Shown here: positions 43,501 through 59,300 of the stretch, one piece after another
Position numbering within the stretch: position 1 is the stretch's first letter
How the letters are laid out: each line of letters begins with the position of its first letter
Assembly: GCA_947172415.1 (NCBI GenBank)
Contig: OX359191.1
Span: 930,001 to 994,000, forward strand
Origin: Chondrosia reniformis
Taxonomy: Eukaryota; Porifera; Demospongiae; Chondrillida; Chondrillidae
Reading direction: 5' to 3'
Length of the DNA: 64,000 bases
Notes under the pieces: generated by a model
Database searches by the model: none
What the model was told of the DNA's origin: nothing
The model's input: only the letters and a program-made list of their open reading frames with translations
Made by a program: the position numbers and the translations under genes

Positions 43501-44410
43501 GAATTTGAAATTTTCATAAATCTTTACATTTGCCCTATCTCTCACCATACATTAATTTGGTATTCTAGTATATTAATGTACATTTGGTGCTCTAACTCTG
43601 TCAAATGTAAAGGTATGAAGCTCAAACTTGGAGTCAGCATTCATGGACATGTATGAAACATTTCCAATGAAAATTTGAAATTTTCATTAATCTTTACATT
43701 TGCCCTATCTCTCACCATACATTAATTTGGTATATCAGTATATTAATGTACATTTGGTGCTCTAACTCTGTGAAATGTAAAGGTATGAGGCTCAAACTTG
43801 GTGTCAGCATTCAAAGACATGTATGAAACATTTCCAATGAGAATTCAAAACTTTCAAAATTCTTCACATTAATATTTGCCCTATCACTCACCATTCGTAT
43901 GGTGAAAGATAGAGCAAATATGAGTGAACATCAAAATTTGTAAAACTCTTTGGATATGCTTTAAGGATGTCTGTGAATGCTAACACCAAGTTTCAGCTTC
44001 ACATCTTTTCAATTGACAGAGTTATTGCACTAAATGTACATTAGATTCATGTATACAAATTTAATGTATGGTGAGAGATAGGGCAAATATGAGTGAACAT
44101 CAAAATTTGTAAAACTCTTTGGATATGCTTTAAGGATAGCTGTGAATGCTGACAGCAAGTTTCAGCTTCACATCTTTCCAATTGACAGAGTTATTGCAGT
44201 AAATGTACATTAGATTCATGTATACAAATTTAATGTACGTATTGTGAGAGATAGGGCAAATATGAGTGAACATCAAAATTTGTAAAACTCTTTGGATATG
44301 CTTTAAGGATGTCTGTGAATGCTAACACCAAGTTTCAGCTTCGCATCTTTCCAATTGACAGAGTTATTACACTTATTGTACATTAGATTCTTGTATAGAA
44401 ATTTAATGTA

Positions 44411-45135
44411 CGGGAGTTTCGTAATAATATAAATGGCCGACCTAGAGAAGGGAATATTGAAAATACGGTACTTTTATACCTATATCTTAATAGCGAGAAC
44501 GCTTTTAAGATTTTAAAACACATGGATATTCACTCTGTAATACTTGATTGTTTTGAAGTAGTATCTGTCCATATTATAATATATGGATGTCGCTAAAGTG
44601 AAAAATCGCCAATCCGGCAATCGACTGCTAACGAAACTCCGAAGGAAAAAAATTGGACCATACCGAACGCTACCATCCACGACGCTCAGAGGCCGGGATC
44701 GGTGGTAACGCTCTGCCGAGTTGAGCTTTGGGTGTCACTTGCGTGAGAAGAACCAGTTCTTCTCGATATGGCCGACTCATATGAATCCTAAGATATCAGA
44801 TGCCAATCCCACATTACGTGGAACCCCCCCGAAATCCGGATTATTGGTGAGCACGTCTCTATGGCACCAACCGATTAGGAGACAGCTTCAGAGTCTAAGC
44901 GCTACCAACCTCTATGGGAACCGCAACCACCATAGAGATGTGTCCAGGTAGGCCTACTATTATAAGGTTTTATCTTCTATTTAAATAAAGTAATTGCCTA
45001 TGAAAACGCTTGTGGTTGGCGCATCTTCAATACTTTAGAATAGGGTATTTTTCGATCTGCAGTAACTCGGGTATCCTTTTTTGAAAGTTTACAAAACGAG
45101 CAGGATATACTGTATAGCTATATGTGCATACAGCC
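44411..45135 (+). repeat. Element E, copy 2
   Basis: Same length and ends as copy 1. I noticed two substitutions relative to it: CTCCGAAGG for CTCGGAAGG (Gly to Arg in the MDVAK frame) and GAGCAGGAT for GAGCATGAT. The satellite on its right side differs slightly from that beside copies 1 and 3. Confidence 0.9.
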
Positions 45136-47278
45136 AAGAAGTTTCAGCTTCAAATCTTTCCAATTGACAGAGTTATTGCACTAAATGTACATTAGATTCT
45201 TGTATACAAATTTAATGTACGTATTGTGAGATATATAGGGCAAATATGAGTGAACATCAAAATTTGCAAAACTCTTTGGATATGCTTTAAGGATGTCTGT
45301 GAATGCTAACACCAAGTTTCAGCTTCAAATCTCTCCAATTGACAGAGTTATTGCACTAAATGTACATTAGATTCTTGTATAAAAATTTAATCTATAGTGA
45401 GAGATATATAGGGCAAATATGAGTGAACATCAAAATTTGTAAAACTCTTTGGATATGCTTTAAGGATGTCTGTGATTGCTGACAAGAAGTTTCAGCTTCA
45501 CATCTTTCCAATTGACAGAGTTACAGCACTAAATGTACATTAGATTCTTGTATACAAATTTAATGTATTGTGAGAGATAGGGCAAATATGAGTGAACATC
45601 AAAATTTGCAAAACTCTTTGGATATGCTTTATGCATGTCTGTGAATGCTGTCAAGAAGTTTCAGCTTCACATCTTCCCAATTTACAGAGTTATTGCACTA
45701 AATGTACATTAGATTCTTGTATACAAATTTAATGTACGTATGGTGAGAGATAGGGCAAATATGAGTGAACATCAAAATTTGAAAAACTCTTTGGATATGC
45801 TTTAAGGATAGCTGTGAATGCTGACAAGAAGTTTCAGCTTCACATCTTTCCAATTGACAGAGTTATTACACTGAATGTACATTAGATTCTTATATACAAA
45901 TTAAATGTATGTACATTAATTTGGTATACTGGTATATTAATGTACATTTGGTGCTCTAACTCTGTCAAATGGAAAGATATGAAGCACAAACTTGGTTGTT
46001 ATATTCACTGACATGTATGAAACATTTCCAATGAGAATTTGAAATTTTCATAAATCTTTACATTTGCCCTATCTCTCACTATACATTAATTTGGTATATC
46101 AGTATATTAATGTACATTTGGTGCTCTAACTCTGTCAAATGTAAAGGTATGAAGCTCAAACTTGGTGTCAGCATTCAAAGACTTGTATGAAACATTTCCA
46201 ATGAGAATTTGAAATTTTCATAAATCTTTACATTTGCCCTATCTCTCACCATACATTAATTTGGTATATCAGTATATTAATGTACATTTGGTGCTCTAAC
46301 TCTGTCAAATGTAAAGGTATGAAGCTCAAACTTGGTGTCAGCATTCAAACACATGTATGAAACATTTCCAATGAAAATTTAAAATTTTCATAAATCTTTA
46401 CATTTGCCCTATCTCTCAGCATACATTAATTTGGTATATCAGTATATTAATGTACATTTGGTGCTCTAACTCTGTCAAATGGAAAGATATGAAGCTCAAA
46501 CTTGGTGGCTACATTCACTGACATGTATGAAACATTTCCAATGAGAATTTGAAATTTTCATAAATCTTTACATTTGCCCTATCTCTCACCATACATTAAT
46601 TTGGTATATCAGTATATTAATGTACATTTGGTGCTCTAACTCTGTCAAATGTAAAGGTATGAAGCTCAAACTTGGTGTCAGCATTCAAAGACATGTATGA
46701 AACATTTCCAATGAGAATTCAAAACTTTCAAAAATCTTCACATTTGCCCTATCTCTCACCATTCGTATGGTGAAAGATAGAGCAAATATGAGTGAACATC
46801 AAAATTTGCAAAACTCTTTGGATATGCTTTAAGGATGTCTGTGAATGCTAACACCAAGTTTCAGCTTCAAATCTCTCCAATTGACAGAGTTATTGCACTA
46901 AATGTACATTAGATTCATGTATACAAATTTAATGTATGGTGAGAGATAGGGCAAATATGAGTGAACATCAAAATTTGCAAAACTCTTTGGATATGCTTTA
47001 AGGATAGCTGTGAATGCTGACAGCAAGTTTCAGCTTCACATCTTTCCAATTGACAGAGTTATTGCAGTAAATGTACATTAGATTCTTGTATACAAATTTA
47101 ATGTACGTATTGTGAGAGATAGGGCAAATATGAGTGAACATTAAAATTTGTAAAACTCTTTGGATATGCTTTAAAGATGTCTGTGAATGCTAATACCAAG
47201 TTTCAGCTTCACATCTTTCCAATTGACAGAGTTATTACACTAAATGTACATTAGATTCTTGTATAGAAATTTAATGTA

Positions 47279-48003
47279 CGGGAGTTTCGTAATAATATAA
47301 ATGGCCGACCTAGAGAAGGGAATATTGAAAATACGGTACTTTTATACCTATATCTTAATAGCGAGAACGCTTTTAAGATTTTAAAACACATGGATATTCA
47401 CTCTGTAATACTTGATTGTTTTGAAGTAGTATCTGTCCATATTATAATATATGGATGTCGCTAAAGTGAAAAATCGCCAATCCGGCAATCGACTGCTAAC
47501 GAAACTCGGAAGGAAAAAAATTGGACCATACCGAACGCTACCATCCACGACGCTCAGAGGCCGGGATCGGTGGTAACGCTCTGCCGAGTTGAGCTTTGGG
47601 TGTCACTTGCGTGAGAAGAACCAGTTCTTCTCGATATGGCCGACTCATATGAATCCTAAGATATCAGATGCCAATCCCACATTACGTGGAACCCCCCCGA
47701 AATCCGGATTATTGGTGAGCACGTCTCTATGGCACCAACCGATTAGGAGACAGCTTCAGAGTCTAAGCGCTACCAACCTCTATGGGAACCGCAACCACCA
47801 TAGAGATGTGTCCAGGTAGGCCTACTATTATAAGGTTTTATCTTCTATTTAAATAAAGTAATTGCCTATGAAAACGCTTGTGGTTGGCGCATCTTCAATA
47901 CTTTAGAATAGGGTATTTTTCGATCTGCAGTAACTCGGGTATCCTTTTTTGAAAGTTTACAAAACGAGCATGATATACTGTATAGCTATATGTGCATACA
48001 GCC
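47279..48003 (+). repeat. Element E, copy 3
   Basis: Same length and ends as copy 1, and I found no difference from it by eye. The flanking B monomers on the right are also nearly the same as those of copy 1. Confidence 0.9.
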
Positions 48004-51000
48004 AAGAAGTTTCAGCTTCAAATCTTTCCAATTGACAGAGTTATTGCACTAAATGTACATTAGATTCTTGTATACAAATTTAATGTATAGTGAGAGATAT
48101 ATAGGGCAAATATGAGTGAACATCAAAATTTGCAAAACTCTTTGGATATGCTTTAAGGATGTCTGTGAATGCTAACACCAAGTTTCAGCTTCAAATCTCT
48201 CCAATTGACAGAGTTATTGCACTAAATGTACATTAGATTCTTGTATACAAATTTAATGTATAGTGAGAGATATATAGGGCAAATATGAGTGAACATCAAA
48301 ATTTGTAAAACTCTTTGGTTATGCTTTAAGGATGTCTGTGAATGCTGACAAGAAGTTTCAGCTTCACATCTTTCCAATTGACAGAGTTACAGCACTAAAT
48401 GTACATTAGATTCTTGTATACAAATTTAATGTATGGTGAGAGATAGGACAAATATGAGTGAACATCAAAATTTGCAAAACTCTTTGGATATGCTTTAAGG
48501 ATGTCTGTGAATGCTGACAAGAAGTTTCAGCTTCACATCTTTCCAATTGACAGAGTTATTACACTGAATGTACATTAGATTCTTGTATACAAATTTAATG
48601 TACATACATTAATTTGGTATACTGGTATATTAATGTACATTTGGTGCTCTAACTCTGTCAAATGGAAAGATATGAAGCACAAACTTGGTTGTTATATTCA
48701 CTGACATGTATGAAACATTTCCAATGAGAATTCGAAACTTTCATAAATCTTTACATTTGCCCTATCTCTCACCACACATTAATTTGGTATACCAGTGTAA
48801 TAATGAACATTTGGTGCTCTAACTCTGTCAAATGTAAAGATATGAAGCTCAAACTTGGAATCAGCATTCATGGACATGTATGAAACATTTCCAATTAGAA
48901 TTCGAAACTTTCAAAAATCTTTACATTTGCCCTATCTCTCACCACACATTAATTTGTTATATCAGTATATTAATGTACATTTGGTGCTCTAACTCTGTCA
49001 AATGTAAAGGTATGAAGCTCAAACTTGGTGTCAGCATTCAAAAACATGTATGAAACATTTCCAATGAGAATTTGAAATTTTCATAAATCTTTACATTTGC
49101 CCTATCTCTCACCATACATTAATTTGGTATATCAGTATATTAATGTACATTTGGTGCTCTAACTCTGTCAAATGGAAAGATATGAAGCTCAAACTTGGTG
49201 GCTACATTCACTGACATGTATGAAACATTTCCAATGAGAATTTTAAATTTTCATATATCTTTACATTTGCCCTATCTCTCACCATACATTAATTTGGTAT
49301 ATCAGTATATTAATGTACATTTGGTGCTCTAACTCTGTCAAATGTAAAGGTATGAAGCTCAAACTTGGTGTCAGCATTCAAAGGCATGTATGAAACATTT
49401 CCAATGAGAATTCGAAACTTTCAAAAATCTTTACATTTGCCCTATCTCGTATGATGAAAGATAGAGCAAATATGAGTGAACATCAAAATTTGCAAAACTC
49501 TTTGGATATGCTTTAAGGATGTCTGTGAATGCTAACACCAAGTTTCAGCTTCACATCTTTCCAATTGACAGAGTTATTGCAGTAAATGTACATTAGATTC
49601 ATGTATACAAATTTAATGTATGGTGAGAGATAGGGCAAATATGAGTGAACATCAAAATTTGCAAAACTCTTTGGATATGCTTTAAGGATAGCTGTGAATG
49701 CTGACAGCAAGTTTCAGCTTCACATCTTTCCAATTGACAGAGTTATTGCAGTAAATGTACATTAGATTCTTGTATACAAATTTAATGTACGTATTGTGAG
49801 AGATAGGGCAAATATGAGTGAACATCAAAATTTGTAAAACTCTTTGGATATGCTTTAAGGATGTCTGTGAATGCTAACACCAAGTTTCAGCTTCAAATCT
49901 CTCCAATTGACAGAGTTATTGCACTAAATGTACATTAGATTCTTGTATACAAATTTAATGTATAGTGAGAGATATATAGGGCAAATATGAGTGAACATCA
50001 AAATTTGTAAAACTCTTTGGTTATGCTTTAAGGATGTCTGTGAATGCTGACAAGAAGTTTCAGCTTCACATCTTTCCAATTGACAGAGTTACAGCACTAA
50101 ATGTACATTAGATTCTTGTATACAAATTTAATGTATGGTGAGAGATAGGACAAATATGAGTGAACATCAAAATTTGCAAAACTCTTTGGATATGCTTTAA
50201 GGATGTCTGTGAATGCTGACAAGAAGTTTCAGCTTCACATCTTTCCAATTGACAGAGTTATTACACTGAATGTACATTAGATTCTTGTATACAAATTTAA
50301 TGTACATACATTAATTTGGTATACTGGTATATTAATGTACATTTGGTGCTCTAACTCTGTCAAATGGAAAGATATGAAGCACAAACTTGGTTGTTATATT
50401 CACTGACATGTATGAAACATTTCCAATGAGAATTTGAAATTTTCATAAATCTTTACATTTGCCCTATCTCTCACCATACATTAATTTGGTATACCAGTAT
50501 AATAATGAACATTTGGTGCTCTTACTCTGTCAAATGGAAAGATACGATGCTCAAACTTGGTGTCAACATTCACAGACATGTATGAAACATTGCCAATGAG
50601 AATTGGAAACTTTCAAAAATCTTTACATTTGCCCTATCTCTCACCATACATTAATTTGGTATTCCAGTATAATAATGAACATTTGGTGCTCTTACTCTGT
50701 CAAATGGAAAGATACGATGCTCAAACTTGGTGTCAACATTCACAGACATGTATGAAACATTTCCAATGAGAATTTGAAACTTTCAAAAATCTTTACATTT
50801 GCCCTATCTCTCACCATACATTAATTTGGTATATCAGTATAATAATGAACATTTGGTGCTCTAACTCTGTCAAATGGAAAGATACGATGCTCAAACTTGG
50901 TGTCAACATTCACAGACATGTATGAAACATTTCCAATGAGAATTCGAAACTTTCATAAATCTTTACATTTGCCCTATCTCTCACCACACATTAATTTGGT

Positions 51001-51832
51001 ATACCAGTGTAATAATGAACATTTGGTGCTCTAACTCTGTCAAATGAAAAGATATGAAGCTCAAACTTGGTGGCTACATTCACAGACATGTATGAAACAT
51101 TTCCAATGAGAATTCGAAACTTTCATAAATCTTTACATTTGCCCTATCTCTCACCACACATTAATTTGGTATACCAGTGTAATAATGAACATTTGGTGCT
51201 CTAACTCTGTCAAATGTAAAGATATGAAGCTCAAACTTGGAATCAGCATTCATGGACATGTATGAAACATTTCCAATGAGAATTCGAAACTTTCAAAAAT
51301 CTTTACATTTGCCCTATCTCTCACCACACATTAATTTGTTATATCAGTATATTAATGTACATTTGGTGCTCTAACTCTGTCAAATGTAAAGGTATGAAGC
51401 TCAAACTTGGTGTCAGCATTCAAAAACATGTATGAAACATTTCCAATGAGAATTTGAAATTTTCATAAATCTTTACATTTGCCCTATCTCTCACCATACA
51501 TTAATTTGGTATATCAGTATATTAATGTACATTTGGTGCTCTAACTCTGTCAAATGGAAAGATATGAAGCTCAAACTTGGTGGCTACATTCACTGACATG
51601 TATGAAACATTTCCAATGAGAATTTTAAATTTTCATATATCTTTACATTTGCCCTATCTCTCACCATACATTAATTTGGTATATCAGTATATTAATGTAC
51701 ATTTGGTGCTCTAACTCTGTCAAATGTAAAGGTATGAAGCTCAAACTTGGTGTCAGCATTCAAAGACATGTATGAAACATTTCCAATGAGAATTGGAAAC
51801 TTTCAAAAATCTTCACATTTGCCCTATCTCGT

Positions 51833-54400
51833 ATGATGAAAGATAGAGCAAATATGAGTGAACATCAAAATTTGCAAAACTCTTTGGATATGCTTTAAGG
51901 ATGTCTGTGAATGCTAACACCAAGTTTCAGCTTCACATCTTTCCAATTGACAGAGTTATTGCAGTAAATGTACATTAGATTCATGTATACAAATTTAATG
52001 TATGGTGAGAGATAGGGCAAATATGAGTGAACATCAAAATTTGTAAAACTCTTTGGATATGCTTTAAGGATAGCTGTGAATGCTGACAGCAAGTTTCAGC
52101 TTCACATCTTTCCAATTGACAGAGTTATTGCAGTAAATGTACATTAGATTCTTGTATACAAATTTAATGTACGTATTGTGAGAGATAGGGCAAATATGAG
52201 TGAACATCAAAATTTGTAAAACTCTTTGGATATGCTTTAAGGATGTCTGTGAATGCTAATACCAAGTTTCAGCTTCACATCTTTCCAATTGACAGAGTTA
52301 CAGCACTAAATGTACATTAGATTCTTGTATACAAATTTAATGTATGGTGAGAGATAGGACAAATATGAGTGAACATCAAAATTTGCAAAACTCTTTGGAT
52401 ATGCTTTAAGGATGTCTCTGAATGCTGACAAGAAGTTTCAGCTTCACATCTTTCCAATTGACACAGTTATTACACTGAATGTACATTAGATTCTTGTATA
52501 CAAATTTAATGTACATACATTAATTTGGTATACTGGTATATTAATGTACATTTGGTGCTCTAACTCTGTCAAATGGAAAGATATGAAGCACAAACTTGGT
52601 TGTTATATTCACTGACATGTATGAAACATTTCCAATGAGAATTTGAAACTTTCAAAAATCTTTACATTTGCCCTATCTCTCACCATACATTACTTCGGTA
52701 TATCAGTATATTAATGTACATTTGGTGCAAGCTCAAACTTGGTGGCTACATTCACTGACATGTATGAAACATTTCCAATGAGAATTTGAAATTTTCATAA
52801 ATCTTTACATTTGCCCTATCTCTCACCATACATTAATTTTGTATTCCAGTATATGAATGTACATTTGGTGCTCTAATTCTGTCAACTGTAAAGGTATGAA
52901 GCTCAAACTTGGTGTCAGCATTCAAAGACATGTATGAAACATTTCCAATGAGAATTCGAAACTTTCAAAAATCTTTACATTTGCCCTATCTCTCACCATA
53001 CATTAATTTGGTATATCAGTATATTAATGTACATTTGGTGCTCTAACTCTGTCAAATGGAAAGATATGAAGCTCAAACTTGGTGGCTACATTCACTGACA
53101 TGTATGAAACATTTCCAATGAGAATTTTAAATTTTCATATATCTTTACATTTGCCCTATCTCTCACCATACATTAATTTGGTATATCAGTATATTAATGT
53201 ACATTTGGTGCTCTAACTCTGTCAAATGTAAAGGTATGAAGCTCAAACTTGGTGTCAGCATTCAAAGACATGTATGAAACATTTCCAATGAGAATTGGAA
53301 ACTTTCAAAAATCTTCACATTTGCCCTATCTCGTATGATGAAAGATAGAGCAAATATGAGTGAACATCAAAATTTGCAAAACTCTTTGGATATGCTTTAA
53401 GGATGTCTGTGAATGCTAACACCAAGTTTCAGCTTCACATCTTTCCAATTGACAGAGTTATTGCAGTAAATGTACATTAGATTCATGTATACAAATTTAA
53501 TGTATGGTGAGAGATAGGGCAAATATGAGTGAACATCAAAATTTGTAAAACTCTTTGGATATGCTTTAAGGATAGCTGTGAATGCTGACAGCAAGTTTCA
53601 GCTTCACATCTTTCCAATTGACAGAGTTATTGCAGTAAATGTACATTAGATTCTTGTATACAAATTTAATGTACGTATTGTGAGAGATAGGGCAAATATG
53701 AGTGAACATCAAAATTTGTAAAACTCTTTGGATATGCTTTAAGGATGTCTGTGAATGCTAATACCAAGTTTCAGCTTCACATCTTTCCAATTGACAGAGT
53801 TACAGCACTAAATGTACATTAGATTCTTGTATACAAATTTAATGTATGGTGAGAGATAGGACAAATATGAGTGAACATCAAAATTTGCAAAACTCTTTGG
53901 ATATGCTTTAAGGATGTCTCTGAATGCTGACAAGAAGTTTCAGCTTCACATCTTTCCAATTGACACAGTTATTACACTGAATGTACATTAGATTCTTGTA
54001 TACAAATTTAATGTACATACATTAATTTGGTATACTGGTATATTAATGTACATTTGGTGCTCTAACTCTGTCAAATGGAAAGATATGAAGCACAAACTTG
54101 GTTGTTATATTCACTGACATGTATGAAACATTTCCAATGAGAATTTGAAACTTTCAAAAATCTTTACATTTGCCCTATCTCTCACCATACATTACTTCGG
54201 TATATCAGTATATTAATGTACATTTGGTGCAAGCTCAAACTTGGTGGCTACATTCACTGACATGTATGAAACATTTCCAATGAGAATTTGAAATTTTCAT
54301 AAATCTTTACATTTGCCCTATCTCTCACCATACATTAATTTTGTATTCCAGTATATGAATGTACATTTGGTGCTCTAATTCTGTCAACTGTAAAGGTATG
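51833..54400 (+). repeat. 1,502-bp higher-order repeat (B block plus A block)
   Basis: The segment starting at the A-to-B switch near 51833 recurs from 53335 with the same order of variant monomers, including an odd monomer lacking TCTAACTCTGTCAAATGGAAAGATA. The match holds for at least 1.05 kb. Confidence 0.85.
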
Positions 54401-56380
54401 AAGCTCAAACTTGGTGTCAGCATTCAAAAACATGTATGAAACATTTCCAATGAGAATTTGAAATTTTCATAAATCTTTACATTTGCCCTATCTCTCACCA
54501 TACATTAATTTGGTATATCAGTATATTAATGTACATTTGGTGCTCTAACTCTGTCAAATGGAAAGATATGTAGCTCAAACTTGGTGGCTACATTCACTGA
54601 CATGTATGAAACATTTCCAATGAGAATTTAAAATTTTCATAAATCTTTACATTTGCCCTATCTCTCACCATACATTAATTTGGTATATCAGTATAATAAT
54701 GAACATTTGGTGCTCTAACTCTGTCAAATGTAAAGGTATGAAGCTCAAACTTGGAGTCAGCATTCATGGACATGTATGAAACATTTCCAATGAGAATTCG
54801 AAACTTTCAAAAATCTTTACATTTGCCCTATCTCTCACCATACATTAATTTGGTATATCAGTATATTAATGTACATTTGGTGCTCTAACTCTGTCAAATG
54901 TAAAGCTATGAAGCTCAAACTTTGTGTCAGCATTCAAAAACATGTATGAAACATTTCCAATGAGAATTCGAAACTTTCAAAAATCTTTACATTTGCCCTA
55001 TCTCTCACCATACATTAATTTTGTATTCCAGTATATGAATGTACATTTGGTGCTCTAATTCTGTCAACTGTAAAGGTATGAAGCTCAAACTTGGTGTCAG
55101 CATTCAAAAACATGTATGAAACATTTCCAATGAGAATTTGAAATTTTCATAAATCTTTACATTTGCCCTATCTCTCACCATACATTAATTGGGTATACCA
55201 GTATATTAATGTACATTTGGTGCTCTAACTCTGTCAAATGGAAAGATATGTAGCTCAAACTTGGTGGCTACATTCACTGACATGTATGAAACATTTCCAA
55301 TGAGAATTTAAAATTTTCATAAATCTTTACATTTGCCCTATCTCTCAGCATACATTAATTTGGTATATCAGTATAATAATGAACATTTGGTGCTCTAACT
55401 CTGTCAAATGTAAAGGTATGAAGCTCAAACTTGGAGTCAGCATTCATGGACATGTATGAAACATTTCCAATGAGAATTCGAAACTTTCAAAAATCTTTAC
55501 ATTTGCCCTATCTCTCACCATACATTAATTTGGTATATCAGTATATTAATGTACATTTGGTGCTCTAACTCTGTCAAATGTAAAGCTATGAAGCTCAAAC
55601 TTTGTGTCAGCATTCAAAAACATGTATGAAACATTTCCAATGAGAATTCGAAACTTTCAAAAATCTTTACATTTGCCCTATCTCTCACCATACATTAATT
55701 TTGTATTCCAGTATATGAATGTACATTTGGTGCTCTAATTCTGTCAACTGTAAAGGTATGAAGCTCAAACTTGGTGTCAGCATTCAAAAACATGTATGAA
55801 ACATTTCCAATGAGAATTTGAAATTTTCATAAATCTTTACATTTGCCCTATCTCTCACCATACATTAATTTGGTATACCAGTATATTAATGTACATTTGG
55901 TGCTCTAACTCTGTCAAATGGAAAGATATGTAGCCCAAACTTGGTGGCTACATTCACTGACATGTATGAAACATTTCCAATGAGAATTTAAAATTTTCAT
56001 AAATCTTTACATTTGTCCTATCTCTCAGCATACATTAATTTGGTATATCAATATAATAATGAACATTTGGTGCTCTAACTCTGTCAAATGTAAAGGTATG
56101 AAGCTCAAACTTGGAGTCAGCATTCATGGACATGTATGAAACATTTCCAATGAGAATTCAAAACTTTCAAAAATCTTTACATTTGCCCTATCTCTCACCA
56201 TACATTAATTTGGTATATCAGTATATTAATGTACATTTGGTGCTCTAATTCTGTCAAATGGAAAGGTATGAAGCTCAAACTTGCTGTCAGCATTCACAGA
56301 CATGTATGAAACATTTCCAATGAGAATTTGAAATTTTCATAAATCTTTACATTTGCCCTATCTCTCACCATACATTAATT
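54341..56380 (+). repeat. 680-bp four-monomer higher-order repeat, three copies
   Basis: The diagnostic TTGTATTCCAGTATATGAAT occurs at 54341, 55021 and 55701, exactly 680 bp apart. Monomers two to four repeat in the same order, except the last monomer of the third copy. Confidence 0.85.
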
Positions 56381-59300
56381 TGGTATTCTAGTATATTAAT
56401 GTACATTTGGTGCTCTAACTCTGTCAAATGGAAAGATATGAAGCTCAAACTTGGTGGCTACATTCACTGACATGTATGAAACATTTCCAATGAGAATTCG
56501 AAATTTTCATAAATCTTTACATTTGCCCTATCTCTCACCATACATTAATTTGGTATATCAGTATATTAATGTACATTTGGTGCTCTAACTCTGTCAAATG
56601 TAAAGGTATGAAGCTCAAACTTGGAGTCAGCATTCAAAGACTTGTATGAAACATTTCCAATGAAAATTTGAAATTTTCATTAATCTTTACATTTGCCCTA
56701 TCTCTCACCATACATTAATTTGGTATATCAGTATATTAATGTACATTTGGTGCTCTAACTCTGTCAAATGTAAAGGTATGAAGCTCAAACTTGGAGTCAG
56801 CATTCATGAACATGTATGAAACATTTCCAATGAAAATTTGAAATTTTCATTAATCTTTACATTTGCCCTATCTCTCACCATACATTAATTTGGTATATCA
56901 GTATATTAATGTACATTTGGTGCTCTAACTCTGTCAAATGTAAAGGTATGAAGCTCAAATTTGGTGGCTACATTCACTGACATGTATGAAACATTTCCAA
57001 TGAGAATTTGAAATTTTCATAAATCTTTACATTTGCCCTATCTCTCACCATACATTAATTTGGTATATCAGTATAATAATGAACATTTGGTGATCTAACT
57101 CTGTCAAATGGAAAGATACGATGCTCAAACTTGGTGGCTACGTTCACTGACATTTATGAAACATTTCAATGAGAATTTGAAATTTTCATAAATCTTTACA
57201 TTTGCCCTATCTCTCACCATACATTAATTTGGTATATCAGTATAATAATGTACATTTGGTGCTCTAACTCTGTCAAATGTAAAGGTATGAAGCTCAAACT
57301 TGGTGTCAGCATTCAAAGACATGTATGAAACATTTCCAATGAGAATTCAAAACTTTCAAAAATCTTTACATTTGCCCTATCTCTCACCATACATTAATTT
57401 GGTATATCAGTATATTAATGTACATTTGGTGCTCTAACTCTGTCAGATGGAAAGATATGAAGCTCAAACTTGGTGGCTACATTCACTGACATGTATGAAA
57501 CATTTCCAATGAGAATTTGAAATTTTCATAAATCTTTACATTTGCCCTATCTCTCACCATACATTAATTTGGTATATCAGTATATTAATGTACATTTGGT
57601 GCTCTAACTCTGTCAAATGTAAAGGTATGAAGCTCAAACTTGGAGTCAGCATTCATGAACATGTATGAAACATTTCCAATGAAAATGTGAAATTTTCATT
57701 AATCTTTACATTTGCCCTATCTCTCACCATACATTAATTTGGTATATCAGTATATTAATGTACATTTGGTGCTCTAACTCTGTCAAATGTATACGTAAAG
57801 GTATGAAGCTCAAATTTGGTGGCTACATTCACTGACATGTATGAAACATTTCCAATGAGAATTTGAAATTTTCATAAATCTTTACATTTGCCCTATCTCT
57901 CACCATACATTAATTTGGTATATCAGTATAATAATGAACATTTGGTGATATAACTCTGTCAAATGGAAAGATACGATGCTCAAACTTGGTGGCTACGTTC
58001 ACTGACATTTATAAAACATTTCAATGAGAATTTGAAATTTTCATAAATCTTTACATTTGCCTTATCTCTCACCATACATTAATTTGGTATATCAGTATAA
58101 TAATGTACATTTGGTGCTCTAACTCTGTCAAATGTAAAGGTATGAAGCTCAAACTTGGTGTCAGCATTCAAAGACATGTATGAAACATTTCCAATGAGAA
58201 TTCAAAACTTTCAAAAATCTTTACATTTGCCCTATCTCTCACCATACATTAATTTTGCATACCGGTTTTTAATGTACATTTTTGCTCTAACTCTGTCAAA
58301 TGAAAAGATATGAAGCTCAAACTTGGTGGCTACATTCACTGACATGTATGAAACATTTCCAATGAGTATTTGAAATTTTCATAAATCTTTACATTTGCCC
58401 TATCTCTCACCATACATTAATTTGGTATTCTAGTATATTAATGTACATTTGGTGCTCTAACTCTGTCAAATGGAAAGATATGAAGCTCAAACTTGGTGGC
58501 TACATTCACTGACATGTATGAAACATTTCCAATAAGATTTCGAAATTTTCATAAATCTTTACATTTGCCCTATCTCTCACCATACATTAATTTGGTATAT
58601 CAGTATATTAATGTACATTTGGTGCTCTAACTCTGTCAAATGTAAAGGTATGAAGCTCAAACTTGGAGTCAGCATTCAAAGACTTGTATGAAACATTTCC
58701 AATGAAAATTTGAAATTTTCATTAATCTTTACATTTGCCCTATCTCTCACCATACATTAATTTGGTATATCAGTATATTAATGTACATTTGGTGCTCTAA
58801 CTCTGTCAAATGTAAAGGTATGAAGCTCAAACTTGGAGTCAGCATTCATGAACATGTATGAAACATTTCCAATGAAAATTTGAAATTTTCATTAATCTTT
58901 ACATTTGCCCTATCTCTCACCATACATTAATTTGGTATATCAGTATATTAATGTACATTTGGTGCTCTAACTCTGTCAAATGTAAAGGTATGAAGCTCAA
59001 ATTTGGTGGCTACATTCACTGACATGTATGAAACATTTCCAATGAGAATTTGAAATTTTCATAAATCTTTACATTTGCCCTATCTCTCACCATACATTAA
59101 TTTGGTATATCAGTATAATAATGAACATTTGGTGATCTAACTCTGTCAAATGGAAAGATACGATGCTCAAACTTGGTGGCTACGTTCACTGACATTTATG
59201 AAACATTTCAATGAGAATTTGAAATTTTCATAAATCTTTACATTTGCCCTATCTCTCACCATACATTAATTTGGTATATCAGTATAATAATGTACATTTG

